This document shows positions 1 through 10,420 of a stretch of 64,000 nucleotides of DNA, in pieces (position 1 is the stretch's first letter; each line of letters starts with the position of its first letter). The position numbers and the translations under genes are program-made. This DNA is from Casuarina equisetifolia (taxonomy: Eukaryota > Streptophyta > Magnoliopsida > Fagales > Casuarinaceae), in NCBI GenBank assembly GCA_028551475.1, contig CM052360.1, positions 19,642,501 to 19,706,500 on the forward strand, read 5' to 3'. The notes below the pieces were generated by a model. That model ran no database searches and was not told where the DNA came from. It worked only from the letters and a program-made list of their open reading frames with translations.

Positions 1-302
1 ATGGGCTAAGTAGGCATGTAATAGAAGATAGGTTGCTTCTGTAAGTAGCTAAGAGGGTAAGGGACGCATGGTGTGTCAGTAAGGTAGGAAGCTCATATAA
101 AGAGCTTCCCGTGTAAGGTGAAGGTAGCTTTTGAAATCTAAAGAACCGGTGTGTTTTCCCTTCTGAAAACAGAGTTTCGGCATCCCTCTAATGATGTCAA
201 CCAGGCTCCATTTTATCCAAAGTTACTATAATCCTTTCCAAATGAGTGCTAATCCGCTTGTAAGGAACCCAGTTACGTGTCCTAACCTTTGTGCACGTAA
301 CA
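1..302. other. unassigned non-coding stretch
   Basis: I see no gene or recognised repeat here. It ends abruptly where DUF241-related sequence begins at about 303, so that junction is a rearrangement breakpoint. Confidence 0.5.
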
Positions 303-376
303 GGGTGTGGTCTGGATGGTAAGCTATTGGAGCGAGCATGGTGATGGGATTTTTTGTTGGGGGGACATGAGGCCAT
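303..376 (-). pseudogene. DUF241 gene, 5' fragment only
   Basis: The minus strand from the ATG at 374-376 encodes about 25 residues (MASCPPNKKSHHHARSN, then SLPSRPHP) almost identical to the start of the intact DUF241 protein at 2567-3448. Homology stops at 303, just after the RPHP motif, and the frame continues into unrelated sequence. The 5' flank (about 377-850 on the plus strand) is homologous to the flank of the intact gene, so this is a truncated duplicate that kept its promoter region. It is not expected to make a working protein. Confidence 0.75.
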
Positions 377-503
377 TTTTTTCCAACGCAGAGAAGGGAG
401 GAAGAACAAGGAGTTGAATGATTAAGTCAGTCTAGGAGCCATTTTTTTCCGACGCAGAGAAGGGAGGAAGAACAAGGAGTTGAATGATTTAAGTCAGTCT
501 AGG
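370..503. repeat. 66-bp tandem duplication in a DUF241 5' leader
   Basis: Two direct copies with a 66-bp period (the CCATTTTTTTCC block at 373 and again at 439) differ at only a few bases. The duplication spans the start codon and 5' leader of the DUF241 fragment, so a second in-register CAT lies upstream. Confidence 0.85.
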
Positions 504-2566
504 ACTTGCTCATCTTCGGTTAGCATCTACTGAATATATACAAATAGCGGGTAGAGGGAGACAAGAGGAATCTCATCACCTTCTACTCAATAAGTAGTAA
601 CATGATTTCGATTTAGATCTAAATGCAATATCAGCAATGTCTAACTAATGTCTCCCCATCAACTTGTCTGCAGCTCACTTCCGTAGATATCTCATCTCAA
701 GCGTGAAGGATATGAGTTCTTGTGCCTGGCAAATAAAATATGCAGCACACTGATGGTATCTAAACCATCTCGTGCAGTGTAACAAAGGCGTTAGGCATTC
801 TTCCCAGCACAGTCTGCTTCTCCACAAGACAGCAGCGGTGGGTCACTTGTGTTTTGCATATCTGAGACATTATTGTACAACATGTACATTTAATACAAAA
901 TTCCACCGTGTGAAGCTCGATCTGTGATTTTTTTTTTTTGTCTGGAAATAATCGTTAATGAGTTGGAATGCAGGTCATAGGGTGACATTGCAACAACATT
1001 GGCTAGGTGGCATCAAGACCCAGATTAGAGTCATAATACGCTGATTGGTGTTTAAATTGGATGAGATTCCAATGCCCCCTCTTCTTCAAGGAAGATGGTC
1101 AAATGGAACATCCGCAGTGTCCTACTAACAAAAATAATGGGTTATCCAGGTATTTTGTATCCAGGTAGACTGATGATTGAGAAGGTGGATGAAGTGTTGC
1201 AATCTTTTTTCAAGACTACCAAATGTGACAACTCATGCATGTTGAAAGTGCGGAACTGGCAGGAGATTCCTAGCACCCACTGTTTCAAAGAAGTGGTTGC
1301 ATGCCCTTTAACATCTATCAAAGCTAGATTTCCCCTTCTCCATGGCTTCAACTACAAGCCAGAAAGTCATAGTTTATATGAAAGACACCTATAACGTGCT
1401 TTTCCCATCTGATTCTAAATAAACTACTACACATGGTGCTGTGATATCTTCACTTCTGTCAGCCAAAGGACTTATTACTTACTCTTGAATAGTTTATACT
1501 GAAATATGCAATATTGTGGATGCGAAAATAAAAAATGCTAGTATACAGTATACCATTTACCATTTACCGTTTTCCATCCTCTGAATGTTGTTTCCATATG
1601 AATTATTAATTGAAGAAAAAATATCCAGCATTGACTAATTTATAATAGCTCACACTCTTACATTACATCAACTAGTTCCAACATATCCAGTATGCAGGAA
1701 ATTGGCAAGGTTTATTACCCAATAAACTTGTTCTATAGATTTTTCCACAGAAACGAAGAGAGTAACCACACATTTGGTTGCCAAAGGCACATGGAATTAA
1801 ATTTTGAATCTCCTTTCGGTTATTTTTTCTTGTTCTACCATTTGTCTTGTTAGAGTCTAGCATGAATCTTACTTATTTCACACGTACCTTTATTTAGTCT
1901 TAATCTGCGAGTTAAGACATTTGGAATCTTGAAAACTCTAGGTTGTGTCACATAGATGCCTCGGTGTCTCTTACACTTTATCCAAAAAAACAGCCTTTTT
2001 GAATTTCCTATTTATGTCTAAGTTGTAGCTGCAACTTGTCCTCAATATTTAAATGTTTTAGTTTTGGATATTAGGTCTTTTTTCAAAGGTCAGCTTTAGA
2101 TGGAATCTATCCTTTGAAGCTTTCATGAAACCTTCATGCAAACACCAAAATCACTATGAACTTTAAGGTTGAACGTTCAAACATTTGCAAATGCAAATTT
2201 AATTTTAAGTGTTCAGCTCATATATTCACACCTTTTACAAGGTCTGTAACTGATTAATGGGTCATTTGAAAAAGAGAATGTTAAGTGCCTTCTTAAATTG
2301 CTTTCAAATTTTATTACTTATGGGTCATTCTATAAGATACCAAACAATTGGAGAGATGAAGATAAATAACAGATCAAGGAATATCTATGTCCACTAAACT
2401 AAATTAAAACTAGAGGCGCAAAAGGATTAAGGACAAACAATGAAGTAAAGATGATTTTTGTAGAAGAATACACTCATTTGTATAATAATATACATGTAAC
2501 TTCCTTCATTTACATAACTAACGACAAAACTGTAGGACTATGATGTTGCATTTATGATCTTTCTGG
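504..2566. other. intergenic DNA with a relic DUF241 5' flank
   Basis: Positions 504-850 match the upstream flank of the intact DUF241 gene (about 3500-4250). Both share GATTTCGATTTxGATCTAAATG and a downstream block around AAATATGCAGCACAC. From 850 to 2566 I see nothing assignable. The longest open frame (1095-1394, plus) has no recognisable family. Confidence 0.5.
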
Positions 2567-3448
2567 CTAGTGGTTCAAGATGTTGAGAAGGGAAACTCTG
2601 GTTTTGATTAGGTGCCTGAAAAGGCACTCAAGTCCCTCTTCAAGATCTTGAACGATTGACTCCAAATCTCCCAGCAAGCTATTCACATTCTCAACGTGCT
2701 TCTTGTTATCTAATATTCTTGTTTTGTTACTGACAAGGGAGAGTAATGCAGCATCCACCTTCACAAATTCAGACACATCTGCTTCTTCGTTCTCATGAGC
2801 TACTCTTTTGGGGTACACCAACTTAGACACCAAGGACCAGCTGCTTGGCTTTGATTCCATCTTCAGCCCGGCTATATAGGACATCAATGGTTCAAACGCA
2901 ATGAGAGTGACTTTTTCTGTTTCCCTCAATGTGCTAACCGTTGTCAGAGTCTCTAGGGTTTTGTCAGCATGTTTGAACTTCATCCCCTTCAGGGCCTTCT
3001 GGATTGCCTTTTGGACAACCTTCCTCGAGGTCATGTATTTCTTAACCTCTCTTTCGAGGCCCAAGTCACCTACTGACCTTCTGCGCATAACTGATTGAAG
3101 TTGTCGGACACATTCTTTTGAATGAATCAAGGCATCCTTAGCTGCACTACAGATATCCAGGAGTCGGAGAGATCCATTCAAAAGATCTTCTACCCATGAG
3201 TTGTCGCACCTTTCAGCGAAGGTGCGTTGCATCTGGGGCAACTGAAGCAACTTTTCGACACAATCATGCAAATCTTGAAGGCCATTTAGTTTGCAGTTCA
3301 ATGATGAAGATGTCGAAGTAGAAGCATCGGAAGCCTCCAATCTACATAATTGCTCATTGCATTCTAGTATGAGGGGGTGTGGTCTAGATGGCAAGCTATT
3401 GGAGCGAGCATGGTAGTGGGATTTCTTGTTGAGAGGAGATGAGGCCAT
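2567..3448 (-). CDS. DUF241 / BPS1-like protein
   Basis: This intronless frame of 293 residues is the usual length for the plant DUF241 family (PF03087, related to BYPASS1). It starts MASSPLNKKSHYHARSNSLP. The Ser/Arg/Pro-rich N-terminus (HARSNSLPSRPHP) is the family hallmark. It is followed by a helical body with LNGLQDLHDCVEKLLQLPQ near residue 55, a basic QSVMRRRS block near 120, and a C-terminal helix with EEGLECLFRHLIKTRVSLLN ending in ILNH. No membrane segment or signal peptide is evident. Molecular function is poorly defined for the family; some members are linked to root-to-shoot signalling, and I infer nothing more specific. The start is chosen because the same ATG and leader recur in the paralogous copies. 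This is the only unbroken member among at least seven DUF241 traces in the window. Confidence 0.9.
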   Translation of the reverse strand: MASSPLNKKSHYHARSNSLPSRPHPLILECNEQLCRLEASDASTSTSSSLNCKLNGLQDLHDCVEKLLQLPQMQRTFAERCDNSWVEDLLNGSLRLLDICSAAKDALIHSKECVRQLQSVMRRRSVGDLGLEREVKKYMTSRKVVQKAIQKALKGMKFKHADKTLETLTTVSTLRETEKVTLIAFEPLMSYIAGLKMESKPSSWSLVSKLVYPKRVAHENEEADVSEFVKVDAALLSLVSNKTRILDNKKHVENVNSLLGDLESIVQDLEEGLECLFRHLIKTRVSLLNILNH

Positions 3449-3533
3449 CTTTTTGGTCTAAGAGAAGAGAAGGGACTCTGAATTGAATGTTCAAGTCAGC
3501 CTAGAAATTGGTCATCCTCGGTTGGCATCTATA

Positions 3534-3543
3534 GGTATTTATT
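3534..3543 (-). promoter_or_regulatory. possible TATA-like element of the DUF241 gene
   Basis: On the minus strand this reads AATAAATACC, about 86 bases upstream of the ATG. The spacing is plausible for a plant core promoter, but the match is weak. Confidence 0.3.
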
Positions 3544-4488
3544 GCAGGTAGAGAGAGACAAAAGGAATCCCATCACCTTCTGCTCAACGTGTCCTAACAT
3601 GATTTCGATTTGGATCTAAATGCAATATCAGCAATGTTCGTGCAATGTCTGCCACCAGCTTCTCTCCAATTGATCCTGTTTGTATCTAATTTTCCCAAAT
3701 CATGTCTGCATTTAATATCTTTGCGGCCTAGCACATAAACTATGAAGGACACGAGTGTTATGGGCACCATCGCCACCAATACTGCAAAGGCAGTATTCCA
3801 TTCCTATAAGCTCCACCGGTTGCTCCGGGTGACAAGATCCTTGTGTCCCTTGTGCTCGCTCTTCATAATAAGTTGAATCATTGAAGATTTCTTATTAAAT
3901 GAAATGAGGTAAAGGCAACTCGTGATTTGTATATTTTATTCATTATTGTACAGCATGCAGTATATTTTGTTGTCGGGTGTGAAGATCTGTAAATCTTGTA
4001 GCGTAGAAATAATTGGAAATGAATTGTAAAGCGGGTGTCAAAGAGAATACAACAAACAAACATGCTCTAGTGTTGCCACTCATTTCCCCCATCAACTTTT
4101 TCCAACTGACTACTATTTACATTTAATCCTCTTAGATGAAGTATCTTGCCTTCAGATTTGTATGACATGATATCGTGCGACCTGGTACATAAAATATGCA
4201 GCACACGGATGTTCACCATTTCTGCGATGTAACAAAGGCATTGGCTATGCCTCTCACATCAGCCTGCCGCCTTGGGAGACGAGGGCTGTGCCACTTGTAA
4301 GTTCTAACTCCACTCATCCATAGGGTATTCATAGTCAAGGGAAGAATTCAACTAAGTATGTTGATTGCTTAATCCCTTTATAGTGTAAAGAAAACATTTG
4401 TATATTTTTATTTAGTGTTCTTTATAATTTTTTATTGGTTTAATGATATGTTCAAATCAAACAATTACAAGATTGTCTTAAGTATAAT

Positions 4489-4824
4489 TGTTAAGACATG
4501 GATAATAAGTTTTATTTTGTTAAGAAATATATTAAAAGTTTTGCTTATATAAGAATTTGTTTTATCAATTCTTATGTTAATTTGTAGATTAGATATTGGA
4601 CCTTTTAATATGATGTCAAAGTCCATAATCCTCTTTAGTGTTTCTATGAACTTGAAAGGTCAACTAATGTCGTACCACAATTAATCTAGGTGGTGGACCA
4701 ATAGTAAAGGAGCATGTTAAGATATAATAATAAGTTTCATGTTATTAAGAAATATATTGAAATTCTTACTTTATATGATAATGGATTTGATCAACTTTTA
4801 AATTAAATAATAGGTTTCTTAACA
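4489..4824 (+). mobile_element. TRIM-like miniature LTR retrotransposon
   Basis: Two diverged direct repeats (4489-4610 and 4715-4824) both begin TGTTAAGA and contain TTAAGAAATATATT. They flank about 104 bp with no coding capacity. Right after the first repeat lies TGATGTCAAAGTCC, resembling a primer site for initiator tRNA-Met (TGGTATCAAAGC type). Right before the second is a purine run (AGTAAAGGAG), the expected polypurine tract. The outer ends are TG...CA, flanked by ATAAT and ATAAC, a one-mismatch 5-bp target duplication. Size and layout fit a terminal-repeat retrotransposon in miniature, which would move only with enzymes from an autonomous element. Family assignment is not possible by eye. 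Confidence 0.65.
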
Positions 4825-4958
4825 ATAACCCGACATAAGACAATGTCATTTGTTCTTTGAGCATAAGACTATACCATTTTACATAATTGTTACAAAATGA
4901 ACGTTACATTCATCTTTCCACTTCAGTGCAGCAGTTGGCGGGAGTCGGAAGTGTGGAG

Positions 4959-5076
4959 ATGGCGGCAGAGAGAGGAAGCGTGTGTGTCACCGGAGCAGGA
5001 GGGTTCGTCACCTCGTGGCTCGTCAAGCTTGTCCTCTCCAGAAACTATTCCGTCCATGCTACTGTCAGACAGCTCG
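4959..5076 (+). pseudogene. orphan first exon of a short-chain reductase (CCR/DFR-like)
   Basis: From ATG 4959 the frame encodes 39 residues: [20 protein letters not shown], then [19 protein letters not shown]. This is the N-terminal beta-alpha-beta of the NADP-binding fold of cinnamoyl-CoA reductase, dihydroflavonol reductase and anthocyanidin reductase relatives, with the TGAGGFV nucleotide loop and ATVR strand. The exon ends at a GT donor (CTCG/GTAGTC) close to where this family has its first intron. None of the later exons (catalytic YxxxK, substrate domain) follow; the next 500 bases lead into the 3' end of an antisense chitinase. I read it as a truncated gene copied along with the chitinase. 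Confidence 0.7.
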
Positions 5077-5653
5077 GTAGTCTGCCTTCCTTTTCAAGCA
5101 TTTTGTTCCTTGCCTACTTCTTGGAAAATTGTATGGTCTTTCCATCAATCAAAATACATAGAAGATTATTCATTTTTGTTTTTTAAGTTTTTTGTCTTTA
5201 GATTCTTTATTTATGTTTAAATTTAACATAATATCATAGTAAATAAATGATAAGACAATTTAAAAAGATAAGTTTAGGACCTATGTTGCTTGTAAGTTGT
5301 GAAAGTTTTATATTAATTAAAAATCTTTTTCACTATTCAGATCGCTTACTTTTTAGTGGAGTAGGAAGTAAAATATACTGTGGAACTTAATTTTTTTCTC
5401 TCATTTCAGAGGAGCATGACTGCATAACTTTACACATACCCAATACAGAGGAGGAGAACAGGACATGGCATTTTACGTACATCCCCGCTTGGGATCTTGA
5501 TCAACAACCCATTGACCAAAGATCATTATTCACCCACTTGAAACAAGGCTACAAAGTTAGGCACCCTCCCATAAGCAAAACCAGCTGTTAATATCTCTAG
5601 AGAGCAAAAAAGGTTCGACATGTAGCGTAAAAAGTTGCAACCCATCAAGTGGC

Positions 5654-6828
5654 CTACATGGTATCCACCAAGAGGCCATTGCCAAAAGATCCCTGGTTGT
5701 AGCAGTCAAGGTTGCTGCCGTAGTCAACCCCGAGTATGTCACAGTACCTCTTGAAGAACCCAATGCGATCCTCCACCTTCGCGTTCCAACCCTTACCACA
5801 CTCGAGCCCGCCGTTGATGATGTTCGTAACAACACCGTACCCGGGATTCCGAGCGGCCGCCTTGTCAGCATCGGATGGGTTCCATCTTCCGGTAATGACA
5901 TCGTGGCATGATGGCTTTGGTGACTCTGGAGTCATCCAGAACCAGAGCGCCGACTTAAAGGAAACGACAGGGTCAGTCGCCACGAGGTCTGGGTTGTTCA
6001 ACAGGTCCACTCCTATGGCTGTTCCGCACATCCCATAGTTATAGTTCCTGAAGTATCAAATTTACATCGTTACAGTAACCAAACTTGAACCAGAAAAATG
6101 GGTCAATGAACAATGTTTGTGAAGATCACTAACCATGATAGTTGGATGGGACCTCGGCCATAGTACTGCTGGCCTGGAGCACAAGGGTAAGTCGGATCCG
6201 AAGCGCAATATGATCCAGGCTTTTGTTCCCTGAGAAAGCAATATCCCCATGCGTATGGACCATCAGGAGCAGTTGCCCATCCCCCTGCATTTACATGTTT
6301 CAACAAGGTTAATTCACTAGCAAACACTGGATTTTCCATGGATATGGGATATGAACTTTATTATGTAAGCTTTGGTAAGCGAAAATGTAAAAGTGAGCTT
6401 CAGGGGAGGAATGAACCGGTAGTTTCATGGGATGTTTGGGCTAAGAAAGCAGCAATCTCTCTTTTCTGGGTGGTAGTATCCCCTGTGGTAGCAAAGTCGG
6501 GAAATGCCTTTGCAGCTGCTATGAAAGCATCATAGGTGTAGAACCCGTTGGCTGGGCAGGCACCATCATTCCGATGTTTCAGTAGATTATCAAACACAGA
6601 GCTGGAGATGAGATTACCAATGTCCCCACCGCCACCTACACCACATTGGCTTTGACAACCAGTGGAGCAGTAATCAGATGTAGAGCCGCACCAGCCATAC
6701 TGGCTGCAGCACAGCCCACCAGGGCAGAGAGCACCTCCAGCTTGCCTTCCACACTGCTCAGCTGAGACTCCTCGGAAGGAGGAGAGCAACAAAGAGAGAA
6801 TGGCAAAGATCCAAAACCTCATTTTCAT
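5654..6828 (-). CDS. class I chitinase (GH19) with chitin-binding domain, copy A
   Basis: Three exons (6417-6828, 6134-6284, 5654-6047) with GT-AG introns join in frame to 318 residues. The start is ATG 6828; the frame extends upstream only to a GTG. In order: a signal peptide of about 23 residues ending VSA; a hevein domain with eight cysteines ([12 protein letters not shown] to CQSQC); a short Gly linker (GVGGGG); and a GH19 domain. Catalytic glutamates are in SHETTGG and CFLREQ, with NYNYG and the LWFWMT core. The tail NGLLVDTM is the standard vacuolar signal of basic class I chitinases. It should hydrolyse chitin in fungal walls and act in the vacuole in defence. Introns fall at the usual class I positions, after HETTG and before NYNYG. 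It reads GMCGTAIG where copy B reads GRCGKAIG. No break is visible. Confidence 0.93.
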
Positions 6829-6875
6829 AGTGGTTTTTGCCACTGGTTTCTGCTTGAAGGCTTGATGGGGTTAGC

Positions 6876-6884
6876 TATACATAG
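6876..6884 (-). promoter_or_regulatory. TATA box of chitinase A
   Basis: The minus strand reads CTATGTATA about 50 bases upstream of the ATG. It aligns with TATATATA of copy B, so A carries one substitution in the box. Confidence 0.55.
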
Positions 6885-8082
6885 GAGGCTGTATATCAGT
6901 GAATAATTTATTGTTGTAGAGAAGGGGAAAGTTTGTCTGATTATCTTTAATTATTTTGGACCCTGTGGCATTATCAACCGAGGGTGAAAAGGCAGCGCCT
7001 GGGCGGCCGCTTTGAAAGTCTTGGCGTCCTGTGCATTACCGCCATTATTAGCTATCAAACACTACTCGACGTCATACGTGATTTCAGAGCGCCTAAAACA
7101 GCACGCAACGCCAATGGATATCAACCTTTTACCACATTAGAAAAAAGATATACCTAAGAAATATAAATATTAGAACATGTCAAATGTCAACCTGCTTAAG
7201 AATGAAACATAGATATTTAGCAAATTGCCGAGAAAACTGCCGGCCATTTTGGTTCTGTTGCTTTATCATCCCATTTATAATGGAAATTATTGGGAGACCT
7301 AGCATAGCTCTAGAGACATACTTTTTGAAATTTTTTTTTGCAGATGTCATCAGTATCTCCCTGGAAACTCGGTAAGCATCTAGGTGCAAGCAGACTACCA
7401 GGTCCTCTGATGCTTAAAGATGAAGAAATTGAAGCTTATCAACACATGTCGACATCAAGGCAATAACATGTTCAGTAAACAAAAGTAATGTCAATTATTG
7501 TCTTTGAAAATTTGACTGGGGCTTATAAAGTGAGCTAAGAAAGTAGAATATGCTCTGGGAAAGTAAGGATATCCCATAATATTAGGATAGAGCAGGCACC
7601 TTTTGATATTGTCCGTGCAAGAGGATCATATCTCATTTGTTCACTAATTCCACGCTTCCCTCGTTCTCCACCTCATGGTAAGCGCGTTTCGTTTAAACTC
7701 CACAGAGAGGGAAGATGGGTGTCACAAACGAGTAGTAGGAGGACGACAATTCCTGCAAATACTATGAATTTTGTGTTAAAGAGTCATAAACGTGTATATT
7801 TCTTTCATGTCAATTAAAATCTTAGTTGAAATTGAGTACATGTCCCAAGCTGTTAATATATGACCTCTTTTTTGCTCTTCATCTATAAAATGTATTCTCA
7901 TATTTTTAAAGTTAATTTTAAAAAAAGAAATAAATTTATTAACATATTAAAATTCAAATTTCAAATATAGAACCCGTTTAGTTGTGGATTGGTTGGGTAT
8001 CTATAAAAGATATTTGCTTATTCATGGAGTAAAGGGATGTTAATGCACTGATTTATTGTATTCTTTATATGTGAAGATGTTC

Positions 8083-8420
8083 CTATGTTTTGTAAGTCAG
8101 TTTTAAGATAGGAGATGAACCGACAAGAGAAACTATAAGTAAGCACTCAAGTCCATCTCGAAAATTTTGAATGCACATGTCGTGCTTCCGAGCTGATTTT
8201 CCATATCCTGTAAAATTTACATGTCTAGAAAGGCTTAGTCCTCCTAGATGAATCTGTCGCTTCTCTTCACAGGCTCGTCTTCTTCCCATAAAAGTTCTTG
8301 TTCTAACACAAATTCAAGACTTGAAGGGTACCATCTAACAGATATTGACGCATTTCAATGCTGCTGTTTGGCTAAAGATTGTTGAGTGCGGCAACAGAAG
8401 AGTAGGCCAAGAGATATTTA
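8083..8420 (-). pseudogene. DUF241 relic in unit A
   Basis: Minus-strand remnants include IQNFRDGLECLL, matching the C-terminal QDLEEGLECLF of the intact protein. About 150 bases upstream, LLDGTLQVLNLC matches the internal LLNGSLRLLDIC. The middle is deleted and the frames are not joined. Confidence 0.6.
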
Positions 8421-9015
8421 CCCCCCCCCAACACACACACACACACAATATTGTTACTGTATTGTTTAACTTGGTATAGAACAGAGATATGAGTTTGAAT
8501 CATATTTCAATTAAATATCTCACCTATTGCAAATGGTTTATAAAAAAATAAAAAAGTACGAATTCATATGGGAAAAAGTGTTAAAGTATTACCCAAATTA
8601 TTAAATTCATTATTTTCTATCAACTAAAAACAAAAAGATTTGAAGTATAGGTAATATTAAATGGAAGAGTTTTTTGGATTTGAAGGTGAGGAAGCCAATC
8701 TTCCTTTTAAAAGCAGAGAGAAGGCCAATTTTTCCTATACCCAGGGATGCTTTCTTTCCTTGAAATATGCTCATTATATATTTCGGGGGGAGGGGACAAG
8801 AGGAATCACATCCTGGCGAGATTCGTCAATAATAGCATTTCTTCCCCATCATCATGTTCCTAACTCATAATAAAGCACTGTATTTCTACATCAAAAACAT
8901 CTTTGCTTATGTAACATGAGATAATATACTGTACTAGAAGTAGGATGCAATGCACAATGGAGATAGACCATCTCTACTGAATAACAATGTTGGCAGTAGG
9001 CGTTCTGTCCAACAT

Positions 9016-9747
9016 GAGGCTTTAGCTGTTTCCCCAGTGAGAAAGCCGAGAAACTAGTGAGATTTGGCAAGGATCTAGACTTGAGTGACCCACAAGAGGT
9101 AGTTAGTCTCCGTAAGCTTGATGTTGAGAAAAGTGGTAACATTAATGGCATTGGGATAGGGATACAGAGAACCAATTGTAGAGGAGCTAGAAGCCATGAA
9201 GACAAGGAGTGGGTTAAAAAAAAAAAACAGAGAGGAACTCGCTTTGTAGTGCCGGAAGGATTGGAAAGCAGAAAAAAAAAAAAACATTTGTTCTTCGAGA
9301 AAAAAGGCACGATGACATTGGATGGCTCGATACCATAAAGAAATTTGTTAAACAAAAGGAGTCTCAAGGTTGTTGAACCGTGCCTTGTATATTGAAGAAC
9401 AACTAAAAGCAGTACAAGTATTATAGGCCAAAGTATAAAAATTCAAGAGGATAAAATGCTATACAATTCTTATTCCTTAATACACAAGAGTACGGAGGCT
9501 GCTAACAGCTAGAAGGCCATTGTAGAATAACCATTTGAATTATGATTTTGAATTTGATTTGAAGCTGTAGCGTGCAGGGCTAAGCTAACTAGAGAGGAGG
9601 CTGTTTTTGACTGTAGAAGGAATATGAACACTTTCCTTTTTAGCTACAGTTATACCAGGGAAATCGGTAAAAAGAGACGCCATTTTTGACTTTTTCTTAC
9701 AGTGCTGACACAAATGCTTTCCTTCTAGATTGTTACTTTCTTTATTT
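9016..9747 (-). mobile_element. Ty1-copia gag remnant between the chitinase units
   Basis: On the minus strand, 9075-9200 encodes a typical copia gag N-terminus (INVTTFLNIKLTETNYLLW). Positions 9585-9747 encode HLCQHCKKK, the first half of a zinc knuckle. The two pieces are in the gag order but interrupted by frameshifts and A-tracts. No LTR or pol is visible. The fragment fills the whole gap between tandem units A and B. Confidence 0.6.
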
Positions 9748-9838
9748 GTCACCGGAGCAGGAGGGTTCGTCGCCTCATGGCTTGTCAAGCTTGTCCTCTC
9801 TAGGAAGTATTCCGTCCATGCTACTGTCAGACAGCTCG
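9748..9838 (+). pseudogene. orphan reductase exon 1, second copy (5'-truncated)
   Basis: It encodes [20 protein letters not shown], then [10 protein letters not shown], with the same GT donor as the copy at 4959-5076. The first 29 bases of the exon, including the ATG, are missing because the tandem unit begins inside the exon. No later exon follows, so it cannot make a reductase. Confidence 0.7.
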
Positions 9839-10420
9839 GTAGTCTGCCTTCCTTTTCAAGCATTTTGTTCTTTGCCTACTGTTGGAAAATTGTATGGTCT
9901 ATCCATCAATCAAAATACATAAAAGATTATTCATTTTTGTTTTTTAAGTTTCTTGACTTCAGATTTTTTATTAATATTAAATTTAACATAATATCATAAT
10001 AAATAAAATGGTAAGTAAGATAATCTAAAAAGATAAATTTAAGGTCTATGTTGCTTGTAAGTTGTGAAAATTTTATATTAATTAAAAATCATTTTCAGCA
10101 TTTAGATCACTTACTATTTAGTAGAATAGGAAGTAAAATATACTGTAGAATTTATTTATTTATTTATTTTTCTCATTTCAGAGGAGCATAACTGCGTAAC
10201 TTTACACATATCCACTAAAAAAGAGAACAGGACATGGCATTTTAGGTACATCCCCCTTAGGATCTTGATCAACAACCCATTGACCAAAGATCATTATTCA
10301 CCCACTAGAAGCAAGGCTACAAAGTTATGCACCCTCCCATCAGTAAAACCAGCTATTAATATCTCTAGAGAGCAGAAAGGTAGGACATGTAGCATAAAAA
10401 GTTGCAATCCATCAAGTGGC

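Larger units (their letters stand above)
2567..4924. repeat. duplicated DUF241-plus-flank block (copy 1)
   Basis: The DUF241 3' end, its upstream flank and the following kilobase are homologous to 18019-19288. Shared landmarks are the AAATGCAATA block near 3615 and 18255, the CAGCCTGCCGCC stretch near 4263 and 18622, and the TRIM at 4489-4824 and 18853-19189. Homology ends at about 4924 and 19288, after the TTCATCTTTCCACTTCA stretch. The second copy has lost most of the coding region. Positions 3449-4488 hold no other gene. Confidence 0.8.
4988..9015. repeat. tandem chitinase unit A
   Basis: This segment is homologous end to end with 9748-13465. It holds, in order, reductase exon 1 (plus), chitinase (minus), about 1.2 kb of chitinase 5' flank and a DUF241 relic (minus). 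The left edge is the GTCACCGGAGCAGG stretch inside the reductase exon; the right edge is the GGAGATAGACCATCTCTACT stretch near 8960 and 13413. Positions 6885-8080 and 8421-9015 hold no other gene. Confidence 0.9.

Noticed and set aside
1095-1394. 99-codon plus-strand frame
   Set aside because: No recognisable domain, no promoter or splice support, and an overlapping antisense frame of similar length.
5410-5500. Possible second exon of the reductase after a CTCTCATTTCAG acceptor
   Set aside because: The translated sequence does not resemble the second exon of any CCR/DFR relative and runs into the chitinase 3' flank.
6400-6843. Chitinase A starting at the upstream MAKTT
   Set aside because: The codon at 6841-6843 is GTG. 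The first ATG is at 6828 and matches the start of copy B.
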